Below are positions 38,197-46,368 of a stretch of DNA of 64,000 nt, piece after piece. This DNA is from Amycolatopsis thailandensis (GTDB lineage: Bacteria > Actinomycetota > Actinomycetes > Mycobacteriales > Pseudonocardiaceae). The stretch is taken from contig NZ_NMQT01000083.1 of NCBI RefSeq assembly GCF_002234405.1, positions 1 through 64,000 of the forward strand, given 5' to 3'. The position numbers were made by a program, and so were the translations under genes. Numbering within the stretch: the stretch's first letter is position 1; each line of letters starts with the position of its first letter. The notes beneath the pieces are model-generated. The model searched no databases. It saw only the letters and a program-made list of their open reading frames with translations, and was not told the origin of the DNA.

Positions 38197-40520
38197 AGCG
38201 GCGCGGCCGGAAGGCGGTCGTGCTGCTGGCCGTCTCCGCGCTGCTGTCCGGCATGACTCCCCCGGCCGCGATCGCCGGCCCGCGTCCGGAGACCTTCCAG
38301 GTCCCCGGGCTGAGCCGTCCGGTGCGGATGGTCGTGGACCACTGGGGTGTGCCGCACATCTACGCGCGGAACACGGACGACCTCTTCCTCGCGCAGGGAT
38401 TCAACGCCGCGCGCGATCGGCTGTTCCAAATGGACATCTGGCGGCGAAGCGGTCTCGGGCTGCTCTCGGAGATCCTCGGCCCGTCGTTCGTGAAGCAGGA
38501 TCGCGCGGCCCGGCTCCTCCTCTACCGCGGCGACATGGACCGCGAATGGGCGGCGTACGGTCCCGAGGCGAAACAAGCGGCGATCCGGTTCACCGAAGGC
38601 ATCAACGCCCGGCTGGACTGGATCGAGCAGCACCCGGAAAGCCTGCCGCCGGAGTTCACCGAGTTCGGCTTCAAGCCGGGCCGATGGCGGCCGGAGGACG
38701 TGGTGCGCGTCCGCAAGCACGGGCTGTCGATGAACGCGGCGTCGGAGGTGCTCCGCTCCCGCCTGGTCTGCGCGGGCGGCATCGAGGCCGACAAGTTCTC
38801 CCATGCGCTCCAGCCCGCCCACGTCCCGGCGGTCCCGGACGGGATCGACCCGTGTTCGATCCCGCCGGACGTGCTGGATCCCGTCGCTCCTGCCTTCGGC
38901 GGGCAGCCTCCTTACACCTCCGGGATGGCCGAAGGCAGCAACGGCTGGGTGGTGTCGCCGGACAGGACCGCGAGCGGACGCCCGATACTGGCCAACGACC
39001 CGCACCGGGCGCTCACCGCGCCGCCGCTGCGGTACCTCAGCCATCTTTCGGCGCCGGGCCTCGACGTGATCGGGGCGGGCGAGCCGTTCCAGCCCGGGGT
39101 CTCCATCGGGCACAACGAATCGGTCGCGTTCGGCCTGACCGTGTTCGGTATCGACCAGGAGGATCTGTACGTCTATAAGCTCGACCCGGGCGATCCCGGC
39201 CGGTACCGCTACGGCGACGGCTGGGAGTCCTTCCGGACCGTCACCGAGGAGGTGCCGGTCAAGGACGGGCCGCCGCAGCGGATCGAAATGCAGTTCTCCC
39301 GGCACGGTCCCGTACTGCGGGTCGACGCAGGGCGTCAGGTGGCCTACGCGCTGCGCACGGCCTGGACCGAACCCGGGACGGCACCGTACTTCGGCTCCCT
39401 GCGCTATCTGCGGGCACGGAACTTCGGCGACTTCTCCGCCGCGCTGCGGCAGTGGGGCGGGCCGGCGGAAAACCTGCTCTACGCCGACACCGGCGGGAAC
39501 ATCGGCTGGGTCGCGGCCGGGCTGGCTCCGAAGCGCTCCGGCTACGACGGGCTGTTCCCGGTCCCCGGGGACGGCCGCCACGAGTGGACCGGCTTTCACG
39601 ACGGCGCGACCCTGCCCCGCTCCTACAATCCGAAGAACGGCTTCATCGCCTCCGCCAACGAGTACAACGTCCCGGCGGGGCATCCGTTCCAGGTGGGCTA
39701 CGAGTGGGAACCCCCGTATCGCAAGCAGCGCATCGACGACGTGCTCGCCGCCGGCCGCAAGCAGTCCGTCGACGATTCGGTACGGCTCCAGAACGACCAG
39801 CTTTCGCTGCCGGCGCTCCGCCTGGTGCCGCTGCTGGCCGGGTTGCGGAGCACCGATCCCGACACCGAGCGGGCGTTGAACCTGCTCCGCGGGTACGACG
39901 GTGTCGCCCACGTCGATTCGGCGGGCACCGCGCTCTACGAGCCCTGGTTCACCAACCACCTCGTCCCGGCGTTCCTCCGCGTGTTCCTGAACGAGGAGGC
40001 GGCGTCGCTCGCGGCGATTCCCGGCGGCGACGTCGGCTTGATGCTCGACGCGCTCGAACATCCCGACCGTTGGTTCGGGCCCGGCGGAGCGGCCGCCAGG
40101 GACCGGTTGTTGCTGTCCACGCTCGGCGCCGCCTACGCCGACGTGCGCGGGAAACTCGGCGACGATCCGGGCAAGTGGCGCTGGGGCGCACTCCAGCACA
40201 CGTCCTTCCTCAGCACCACCGGACGGCACGTCGGCCCGGTGGAGCGCGGCGGCTCCGGGTACACGGTGGACGTCTCGAAGTACGACCCCTCCACCTACGG
40301 CCAGGGGGTGGGCGGCTCGTTCAAGATGGCGCTCGACGTCGGGCGCTGGGACGGCTCCAAGGCGGTCAGCGCCCCCGGCCAGTCCGGTGACACGACCGGC
40401 CCGCACTATCGCGACCTGCTGGAGCGCTGGCGGACCGGGGACTACTTCCCGTTGCTCTACAGTCGCAGCGCGATCGAGCGCAACGCCGAAAAGGTGATCG
40501 TCTTGCTCCCCCGCGCCTGA
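38193..40520 (+). CDS. Secreted penicillin-acylase-family amidase (Ntn hydrolase)
   Basis: A 775-residue precursor with a signal peptide (KRRGRK, hydrophobic core to about residue 22, cleavage near AIAGP). It has the penicillin G acylase fold: alpha-subunit with DHWGVPHIYA, a spacer, then the autocleavage site EG/SNGWVV with Ser249 as the N-terminal nucleophile of the beta-subunit. LANDPH, GHNESVAFGLT, HGPV and the catalytic-type Asn in ASANEYNVP follow. Family members remove acyl chains from beta-lactams, homoserine lactones, echinocandins and, in the case of PvdQ, an acylated pyoverdine precursor. It overlaps the halogenase by 4 bp, so it belongs to the cluster transcript. Possible jobs are deacylation of the lipopeptide (maturation or detoxification) or of a signal molecule; none is proven by sequence. 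Confidence 0.9.
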   Translation: MKRRGRKAVVLLAVSALLSGMTPPAAIAGPRPETFQVPGLSRPVRMVVDHWGVPHIYARNTDDLFLAQGFNAARDRLFQMDIWRRSGLGLLSEILGPSFVKQDRAARLLLYRGDMDREWAAYGPEAKQAAIRFTEGINARLDWIEQHPESLPPEFTEFGFKPGRWRPEDVVRVRKHGLSMNAASEVLRSRLVCAGGIEADKFSHALQPAHVPAVPDGIDPCSIPPDVLDPVAPAFGGQPPYTSGMAEGSNGWVVSPDRTASGRPILANDPHRALTAPPLRYLSHLSAPGLDVIGAGEPFQPGVSIGHNESVAFGLTVFGIDQEDLYVYKLDPGDPGRYRYGDGWESFRTVTEEVPVKDGPPQRIEMQFSRHGPVLRVDAGRQVAYALRTAWTEPGTAPYFGSLRYLRARNFGDFSAALRQWGGPAENLLYADTGGNIGWVAAGLAPKRSGYDGLFPVPGDGRHEWTGFHDGATLPRSYNPKNGFIASANEYNVPAGHPFQVGYEWEPPYRKQRIDDVLAAGRKQSVDDSVRLQNDQLSLPALRLVPLLAGLRSTDPDTERALNLLRGYDGVAHVDSAGTALYEPWFTNHLVPAFLRVFLNEEAASLAAIPGGDVGLMLDALEHPDRWFGPGGAAARDRLLLSTLGAAYADVRGKLGDDPGKWRWGALQHTSFLSTTGRHVGPVERGGSGYTVDVSKYDPSTYGQGVGGSFKMALDVGRWDGSKAVSAPGQSGDTTGPHYRDLLERWRTGDYFPLLYSRSAIERNAEKVIVLLPRA

Positions 40521-40530
40521 CTGCCGCGAT

Positions 40531-40581
40531 AAAACGGGCCCCTCTCGATGACCTCCTTTGGTCATCGAGAGGGGCCGTTTT
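40531..40581. terminator. Bidirectional terminator between acylase and StrR-like gene
   Basis: A long hairpin: CCCCTCTCGATGACC pairs with GGTCATCGAGAGGGG around a 6-nt loop, and AAAACGG pairs with CCGTTTT beyond a one-base bulge. The A-tract on one side and T-tract on the other make it usable in both directions between convergent genes. Confidence 0.9.
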
Positions 40582-40589
40582 CAGCTCCC

Positions 40590-41561
40590 TCAGGCGGATT
40601 TCGACCCTTTGTGTTCGATGCGGAACGCGATCTCCGACCATTTCTCGGCGCAATAGCGCGCCAGTTCGGCGATCGTTTCCGTACTGTGCGGCGGCACGCT
40701 GTCGACGAGCCTGTTCCAATCCTCCGACCGGACCATGTGGATGTTCAGCAGCCGCAGCAGGTCCCGGCCGTTCTCGTTGAGACGCAGCGCGGGATCCTCC
40801 CGCAACCGCGCCATCACCAGCGCCGGCGGCGGTTTCACCTCGTACCGGGCGACGACACGGCCGGAGAGCCGGTCGTCGGGCTCCCATTCCCCGAGCTTCG
40901 CCTGCCGTTTCCGCGGGACCGGGTCGTCGCCGCGCAACATCCGCTTCTTGACGTCCCGCACGGTCTCCGCCGAGATGCCCGCTGCCCGGGCGACCTGGCG
41001 CAGCGACAGGCTGGGATTGCCGACGATGATCTCGTGCGCCAGCTTGCGCCCCGCGCTCACGTCGATGGACCGGACACGGCCGTCCCTCCCGATACGGCCC
41101 GCCTCGTTCTCCTCACCGGCCATGTTGTCGCGGCGGATCGCGGCGACCGTCTTGGCGGACATGCCGACCACCGACGCGATCATCCGGTCGGACCAGCGGC
41201 TGTGGGTGACGATGATGCGTTCCGCCGCCTGTCTGCGATCGGCCGTCGACAGTGGCAGGCCGTGCGTGGTGTTGGACTCCACGGCCAGGATGAACGCGTC
41301 CTCCTCGGTGCCTTCGAAGAACCGCACCGCGATCGTCTTGCGGCCGGCCAGCATCGCCGCCCGAAGGCGGTGCACGCCGTCGATCACCCGCATCGAGGGC
41401 CGGTGCACCACGATCGGCGGCAGCGGCACGCTGGCGGCCACCAGCATTTCCACGTGTTCCATACTCTCGCCCGCGATCCGCGGGGAGTCACCCGCGGAGA
41501 GAAAACGAATTTCCACTTCTTCTGTCGGTTGCAGATCGTCGCGCCCCAGTGCGAACCGCAA
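40590..41561 (-). CDS. StrR-like pathway regulator 1 (ParB-like domain plus HTH)
   Basis: A 323-residue DNA-binding protein of the StrR/Bbr/Tei15 type. A ParB-like N-terminal region carries RVIDGVHRL (about 58-66), a first helix-turn-helix-like segment is at 124-144, the family motif RIGRDGRVR at 156-164, and a second HTH at 186-208 (RQVARAAGISAETVR). In glycopeptide and ramoplanin clusters one such activator turns on biosynthesis. The start is TTG at 41561, supported by AAGGAG 7 nt upstream; no ATG or GTG fits better. An inverted repeat with the arms of the NRPS divergent site lies 46 nt upstream, so the protein may regulate itself and the NRPS genes. Confidence 0.9.
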   Translation of the reverse strand: MRFALGRDDLQPTEEVEIRFLSAGDSPRIAGESMEHVEMLVAASVPLPPIVVHRPSMRVIDGVHRLRAAMLAGRKTIAVRFFEGTEEDAFILAVESNTTHGLPLSTADRRQAAERIIVTHSRWSDRMIASVVGMSAKTVAAIRRDNMAGEENEAGRIGRDGRVRSIDVSAGRKLAHEIIVGNPSLSLRQVARAAGISAETVRDVKKRMLRGDDPVPRKRQAKLGEWEPDDRLSGRVVARYEVKPPPALVMARLREDPALRLNENGRDLLRLLNIHMVRSEDWNRLVDSVPPHSTETIAELARYCAEKWSEIAFRIEHKGSKSA

Positions 41562-41607
41562 TTTCCAGCTCCTTAACTTCGTCCCTACCCGGCACTCATG
41601 CCACGGC

Positions 41608-41637
41608 GTTCAACTGCCACCTTTTGCGCAGTTGAAC
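41608..41637. promoter_or_regulatory. Candidate StrR-type operator upstream of StrR-like gene 1
   Basis: Perfect inverted repeat GTTCAACTG-N12-CAGTTGAAC, with the same core and spacing as the site at 31578-31607. It resembles the described StrR site (GTTCGACTG arms). Position 46 nt before the TTG start suggests autoregulation. Confidence 0.7.
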
Positions 41638-41780
41638 ACGAATACAGGAAATAATTGGCACCCGGCCAAATCCCACACAACGGAATGACCGGATAATGCC
41701 CGCGATGTGCGCCGATCATTCTTTGCCGAACGCGGCGGATTGTCACGCGTTTCTTCGCGAGGTTTCACCCCGTGGAACAC

Positions 41781-41811
41781 CCGGCGGCGCCGGCCGTACC
41801 GGCGCCGCCGG
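41781..41811 (-). terminator. GC-rich hairpin after StrR-like gene 2
   Basis: A perfect 13-bp stem (41781-41793 with 41799-41811), 5-nt loop, beginning 6 nt beyond the stop of the minus-strand regulator. There is no U-tract, as is common in actinomycetes. The neighbouring stretch to 41607 is relatively AT-rich and otherwise empty. Confidence 0.65.
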
Positions 41812-41816
41812 GGCGG

Positions 41817-42881
41817 TCATTTCGGGTCGTCCACCGGACGGACGCCCCAGGGGTCGGCGATCGCCGCGCGATCGTCGAGTTCTTCCGCGAGGGAGAGCCA
41901 GATCTCCGAAAAGTGGCGGGCGAGGCTCGTGATCATCGCCAGGCAGTGAGGGGGAACAGCCTCCGTGGAACCGAGCCAATCCTTGGCCTCGGCCGCGGTG
42001 TGCTGAATGAGCCGCAACAGCCGTCTGCCTTGCTCGTTGTGCCGCAAAGAGGGATCCCGCAGCAGTTTCTCCAGTGCGTACCGGGCCACATCGTGGTCCA
42101 CGCCCGGCGACTTGGCCACTTCCGCGCCGAACTTCGCGGCGGTGACCGCGTCGGCCTCCCCCGCGACGGGCTCGAGTCGCGCGGCGTCCTTCTCCGCCTC
42201 ACCATTCGATCGCGACTCGGAGGACTCGGCTTCCGCACCGCGTTCGAGCCGTTTGCGGACAGCCCGTACCGTGCCGGGTGAGACACCGGCGGCCCGGGCG
42301 ACCTCGCGCAGCGACGCGTTCGGGTTCGACGCGATGAACTCCGCGGTCCGCTGCCGCCCCTCCTCGTGGTTCAACGGGCGCACCTTGCCATCCCTGCCGA
42401 TGCGCGCGGCCACCTCCGGAACGGAGTCGGTGGACCGCCGGATCGACGCCACGGTCCTGGCACCGAGACCCGTGATCTCCGCGATGGTCCGATCCGACAG
42501 GCGGGGATGGGCGGCGACGATCCGGATCGTCGCGGCCCGGCGATCGGCCTGGGACAGCGGGAGGCCATGGGTCACGTTCGCCCGCACCGCCCGCAGGAAC
42601 CCCTCCTCGGGATCGCCGTCGAAGAACTCGACGTCGATCGTGTCCTGCCCCCTCATCGACGCCGCCATCAACCGGTGCATCCCGTCGATGACCCGCATCG
42701 TGCGCCGGTCGACCAGGATGGGCGGCAGCGGTGCGTCCGTTTCCGCGAGCCGCGCGACATGTCTCTTGTCCTCGCCTCTCAGCCGGGGCGACTCACCCGC
42801 TCTCAGCGAAAGAATGGGAATCGTGACTATTTCCTCATGCGCCGTCACCGAACGGAACAGCCGTGCATTCGAATCGATCAT
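41817..42881 (-). CDS. StrR-like pathway regulator 2 (ParB-like domain plus HTH)
   Basis: A 354-residue paralogue of the neighbouring regulator with the same plan: RVIDGMHRLMAASMRG in the ParB-like part, an HTH-like segment SDRTIAEITGLGARTV, RIGRDGKVRPLN, and a second HTH (REVARAAGVSPGTVR). It differs by a longer charged linker after the second HTH, rich in Glu and Ser. The start is ATG at 42881 (MIDSN), preceded closely by a G-run acting as ribosome binding site; an in-frame upstream start gives a Gly-rich leader that looks non-coding. Two adjacent StrR-type genes suggest duplication with divided roles. No copy of the CAACTG repeat is seen upstream of this one. Confidence 0.88.
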   Translation of the reverse strand: MIDSNARLFRSVTAHEEIVTIPILSLRAGESPRLRGEDKRHVARLAETDAPLPPILVDRRTMRVIDGMHRLMAASMRGQDTIDVEFFDGDPEEGFLRAVRANVTHGLPLSQADRRAATIRIVAAHPRLSDRTIAEITGLGARTVASIRRSTDSVPEVAARIGRDGKVRPLNHEEGRQRTAEFIASNPNASLREVARAAGVSPGTVRAVRKRLERGAEAESSESRSNGEAEKDAARLEPVAGEADAVTAAKFGAEVAKSPGVDHDVARYALEKLLRDPSLRHNEQGRRLLRLIQHTAAEAKDWLGSTEAVPPHCLAMITSLARHFSEIWLSLAEELDDRAAIADPWGVRPVDDPK

Positions 42882-43440
42882 GCATCCCCCATGACGTCCG
42901 ACACCGTCCGAGGCCCCGGTCCCCACGTCTCCCACCGCTCACGACAAGCCAAAAACGACCGCGTACTCGACCGGCTCTCCGCCGCCGAGCCGAAGTGGCA
43001 GGCTCTGATCCGTGACCCCCACGCAAGCATCGCGGATTCGACCATGGTGAGCAAGAGTCGCCGCTCCGCTTACCTCGGCCTCATCGTCGTCGATGTCATT
43101 CGGGCCGAAACAATCAAGCCTGAATTCCGGATGCATTCACGGCCGATACGAGCGAACCGTTATCGCGTACCCGAATCCGATCGTGACCCCGCCGACGGTG
43201 AAAACGGGATTGCGGCGGAGTATCATTCATCTCTTGTACGGACCTTGAGAACGATCTTCGAAGTCTCGATCGTCCGGCGACGACGAATTCCGAAGCTGTC
43301 GGCGCCCACGAATCGGGTATTCGTCACGGTGAAGCCGGGATTCCACGATCGCCCGTACCCGTAGTGGCCCAGCTCACGCGAGCGAGAGCAAGCCGGGCAC
43401 CACCCTCAGGCCGGTCCCCGCCGGATGGGAGACTGTCCGG
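42882..43440. other. Long intergenic region without a convincing gene
   Basis: 559 bases between divergent regulator and sensor kinase genes. Base composition falls below that of the surroundings from about 43050 to 43330, and short open frames there lack codon bias, ribosome binding sites or recognisable protein. It probably carries promoters for both flanking units. I see no strong inverted repeat or RNA structure by eye. Confidence 0.5.
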
Positions 43441-44640
43441 GTGATCACCCGGCTGCGGTCCTGTTGGTCCGCGATCCGGTACCTGACTGTCGGCGCGGCC
43501 TCTTCGATGGTGTCCTGGTTCGTACTCGTCGGCATGCTGTTCGTGCTGCTGATGTGCCCGTTCGGCGTCGGGATCCCGGCGTTGCCGGTCGCGCTCCGGC
43601 TGATCCGCCGTCCGGTCGACTTCGAACGCCGGCGCGCCGCCCGCCTGCTGGACGAGCCGATCCCCGCGCCGTACCGGGAGGGCAACCCGGTGACCGATCC
43701 GGCCTCGCGGCGGGACCTGGGCTGGCTCGCCTTCCACGGCGCGACCGGGTTCGTCATCGGGATCTTCGCCGTAGCGCTGCCGCTCGGCGGTCTCCGGCAG
43801 GTCGTCACGGCGTTCGTCTGGCCGACGGTGCCCGGCGGGCTGGAAAGCTCACTCGGGTTCATGGTGACGTCCTGGCCCACGGCGGCGCTCAGCGCGATCA
43901 CCGGTGTCGGCATGATGGCGCTCGTGTTCCTGGCCCCCGCGGTGGCGCGGTGGCAGGCCTCCGTCGCGCGCAAGCTGCTCGCCCCCGCGCCCGGTGTCGT
44001 GCTGACCGACCGCGTCGTCGAACTGGCCGCGACCCGTGCCGCCGCGCTGGAGGCGCACGGCAACGAACTCCGCCGTCTCGAACGGGACCTGCACGACGGG
44101 ACGCAGGCGAGGATCGCGGCGGTGGTGCTGCAACTGGGGATCGCCGACTCGATCTTCGACAAGAATCCGGAAAAGGCCCGGGAGTTGCTGAGCAAGGCTC
44201 AGGACACCGCGACCGGCGCGCTGGCCGAACTGCGGACCGTCGTCCGGAGCATCCACCCGCCGCTGCTGACCGACCGCGGCCTCGACGGCGCGGTCACCGC
44301 GCTGGCCGACCGCTGCCCCGTTCCGTGCACTGTGGACGTTCGCAGCGACAGCCGTCGTCCCGCCGCCGTCGAAGCGGCCGCCTACTTCGTCGTCGCCGAG
44401 ACGCTGACCAACGTCACCAAGCATTCCGGGGCCGAGCACGCCTGGATCACGCTCGACGGCACCGCGGACACCCTCCTCATCGAGATCCGAGACGACGGCC
44501 ACGGTGGCGCCGACGAATCCGGCGGCAGCGGCCTGTCCGGGATCCGCAAACGCGCCGAGGCGTTCGACGGGACCTTGAAGCTGTCCAGCCCCCACGGTGG
44601 GCCGACCGTACTGAAGGTGGAGTTGCCATGCGGGTCGTGA
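43441..44640 (+). CDS. Sensor histidine kinase, NarL/LiaS-type
   Basis: A 399-residue membrane kinase. Hydrophobic segments near residues 20-50, 95-125 and 140-165 form the membrane part, with no large extracytoplasmic sensor loop. The HisKA_3 motif RRLERDLHDGTQ places the phosphorylated His at 218, followed by the N-box VVAETLTNVTKHS and the G-box DDGHGGADESGGSGLSG. The start is GTG at 43441 with GGGAG upstream. It overlaps the response regulator by 13 bp. Systems of this short-sensor type often report on cell-envelope stress; beside a predicted lipid II-binding antibiotic cluster it could govern resistance, but no target is visible. Confidence 0.9.
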   Translation: MITRLRSCWSAIRYLTVGAASSMVSWFVLVGMLFVLLMCPFGVGIPALPVALRLIRRPVDFERRRAARLLDEPIPAPYREGNPVTDPASRRDLGWLAFHGATGFVIGIFAVALPLGGLRQVVTAFVWPTVPGGLESSLGFMVTSWPTAALSAITGVGMMALVFLAPAVARWQASVARKLLAPAPGVVLTDRVVELAATRAAALEAHGNELRRLERDLHDGTQARIAAVVLQLGIADSIFDKNPEKARELLSKAQDTATGALAELRTVVRSIHPPLLTDRGLDGAVTALADRCPVPCTVDVRSDSRRPAAVEAAAYFVVAETLTNVTKHSGAEHAWITLDGTADTLLIEIRDDGHGGADESGGSGLSGIRKRAEAFDGTLKLSSPHGGPTVLKVELPCGS

Positions 44641-45275
44641 TCGTCGAGGACGACGCGCTGCTGCGCGAAGGCCTGGTGCTGCTGCTGAACACCTCCGGCA
44701 TCGACGTCGTCGCGGCGGTGGACGATGTGGACGCGTTCCTCGAACTGGTCGCCGACGACCGGCCCGACGCGGTGATCACCGACGTCCGGCTGCCGCCGAC
44801 CCACACCGACGAAGGCCTCCGCGCCGCCGTCAAGGCACGGAAGATGCACCCCGGCCTGCCGGTGCTCGTGCTGTCGGCCCACGTCGAAACCGGGTACGCG
44901 GCGGAGCTCCTGGCCGACGGCAAGGGCGCCGTCGGATACCTGCTCAAGGAACGGGTCGGGAAGGTCGAGAAGTTCCTCGACGCGCTGGACCGGGTCGTCA
45001 AGGGCGGGACGGCCATGGACCCCGAGGTGATCACCCAGCTGATGTCACACCGCCGGGCCACCGATCCGCTCGAAGGGCTGACAGCGCGCGAGCGCGAGGT
45101 GCTCGGGCTCATGGCGGAGGGCTACAACAACACGACCATCGCCGAATTGCTGGTGGTGAGCGACGGCGCGGTGCACAAGCACATCCGGAACATCTTCGCG
45201 AAGCTCGGATTGCCGGAGGACAGCGGGCATCGGCGGGTTCTCGCGGTGCTCGCCTACTTGAGCGGGAAGAACTGA
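44628..45275 (+). CDS. NarL/LuxR-family response regulator
   Basis: A 215-residue regulator with receiver domain (VEDDALL, phospho-acceptor Asp52 in VITDVRLP, conserved Lys in YLLKER) and a C-terminal LuxR HTH (TAREREVLGLMAEGYNNTTIA, KHIRNIFAKLGL). It is the cognate partner of the overlapping kinase gene. The ATG at 44628 has GGTGGAG a few bases upstream. The stop is 7 bp from the stop of the convergent AsnC-type gene. Confidence 0.93.
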   Translation: MRVVIVEDDALLREGLVLLLNTSGIDVVAAVDDVDAFLELVADDRPDAVITDVRLPPTHTDEGLRAAVKARKMHPGLPVLVLSAHVETGYAAELLADGKGAVGYLLKERVGKVEKFLDALDRVVKGGTAMDPEVITQLMSHRRATDPLEGLTAREREVLGLMAEGYNNTTIAELLVVSDGAVHKHIRNIFAKLGLPEDSGHRRVLAVLAYLSGKN

Positions 45276-45282
45276 CGCGAGG

Positions 45283-46251
45283 TCACCGCGCCCGGTTCGC
45301 GGCGCGCTTGACCGTCTTGATCACCGGCGCCGTCTCGATCTGCGTGATGGCGGGCAAGGCGGCCACCCGGGTCGTCAGGTACCGGTACAGATCCCGCTGG
45401 TTCGCGCACACCGCGGTGGCGCACAGGTTCGTCGGCCCCGTCGTGGCCGCGGCGAACGCGATCTCGGGATGCCCGGCCAGGGCCGTACCGGCCTCTTCCA
45501 GGTAGGCGGGGGCGACCGAGAGCCACAGCACGGTCCGGGTGCTGACGTCGAACAGGCTCCCGTCGACGTCGATGTCGAGATACAGCACGCCGCGTTCGCG
45601 CAGTTCGGCCATCCGTCGCCGGACCGTCGTCGGCGACCAGCCGGTCACCGCGGCCAGCTGGGCGAGCTCGGCCCGGCCGTCCATGGAGAGCGTGGCGAGG
45701 AGCTTCCGGTCACCGTCGTCGAGCCGCACCGGTCCCGGGCGATACGGCACCGGTGGCGGACGCAGCCGCGCGATCGCCTCCTCGTCGAGCGAGCCGATCT
45801 TGGCGACGAAGCTGTCCGCGCCGCCGTAGAAGGCGTGCAGTACGGAATGCGCTGTCACGCCTTCCACCCGCGGGGTGCGCGGGAGCTTGGCCAGCAGCAG
45901 CGTCTCGCTGTCTTCCTCGCTTTCCGTGCGGACCGTGCAGGTGATCTCGGTGCCGCCGGAGGTGAGGCTCACCCAGGACGTGTCCGGACGTCGGGCCAGT
46001 GCCTCGGCGACGGCGCCCGACGCGGTGGGCGCGCAGCGCACCCGCAGGAACCACAGCTCCGCGCCCAGCGCGATCGGATCGACGCCGCCGAGCACCCGCA
46101 CCGCCCCCGCCGACCGCAATCGCGCGTACCGGCGGGCGATGGTGCGATCCGACACGCCGAGAACCTCGGCGATCGTGCTGAACGGAGCCCTGCCGTTGAT
46201 CTGGAGGGCGTGCACGAGTCGTCGATCAAGCTCGTCGTAGTCGGATTCCAC
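45283..46251 (-). CDS. Lrp/AsnC-family regulator with duplicated HTH-sensor unit
   Basis: A 322-residue protein containing two AsnC units: HTH1 at about 4-50 (LDRRLVHALQINGRAPFSTIA, cut here to the HTH core) with a ligand domain to about 150, and HTH2 at about 175-220 (LLATLSMDGRAELAQLA) with a second ligand domain. Double-unit AsnC regulators are common in actinomycetes. The GTG start at 46251 lies 7 nt after a TAGGCT hexamer, consistent with leaderless transcription. It is divergent from the flavin monooxygenase, with 117 bp between them, and may control it. Confidence 0.88.
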   Translation of the reverse strand: MESDYDELDRRLVHALQINGRAPFSTIAEVLGVSDRTIARRYARLRSAGAVRVLGGVDPIALGAELWFLRVRCAPTASGAVAEALARRPDTSWVSLTSGGTEITCTVRTESEEDSETLLLAKLPRTPRVEGVTAHSVLHAFYGGADSFVAKIGSLDEEAIARLRPPPVPYRPGPVRLDDGDRKLLATLSMDGRAELAQLAAVTGWSPTTVRRRMAELRERGVLYLDIDVDGSLFDVSTRTVLWLSVAPAYLEEAGTALAGHPEIAFAAATTGPTNLCATAVCANQRDLYRYLTTRVAALPAITQIETAPVIKTVKRAANRAR

Positions 46252-46368
46252 GGCTTCGAGCCTAATCGGTGTCGGATATCAGCACGTTCTCGCCTATCCA
46301 TGGCCTGACCCGGTTCGGCGGGCGGAACGTTGTCCTCGCCCTGATCGACACGACCAGAGGGAGAATCC

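Noticed and set aside
42939..43136. Short minus-strand open frame in the large intergenic gap
   Set aside because: No ribosome binding site, no recognisable protein and composition unlike the neighbouring genes.
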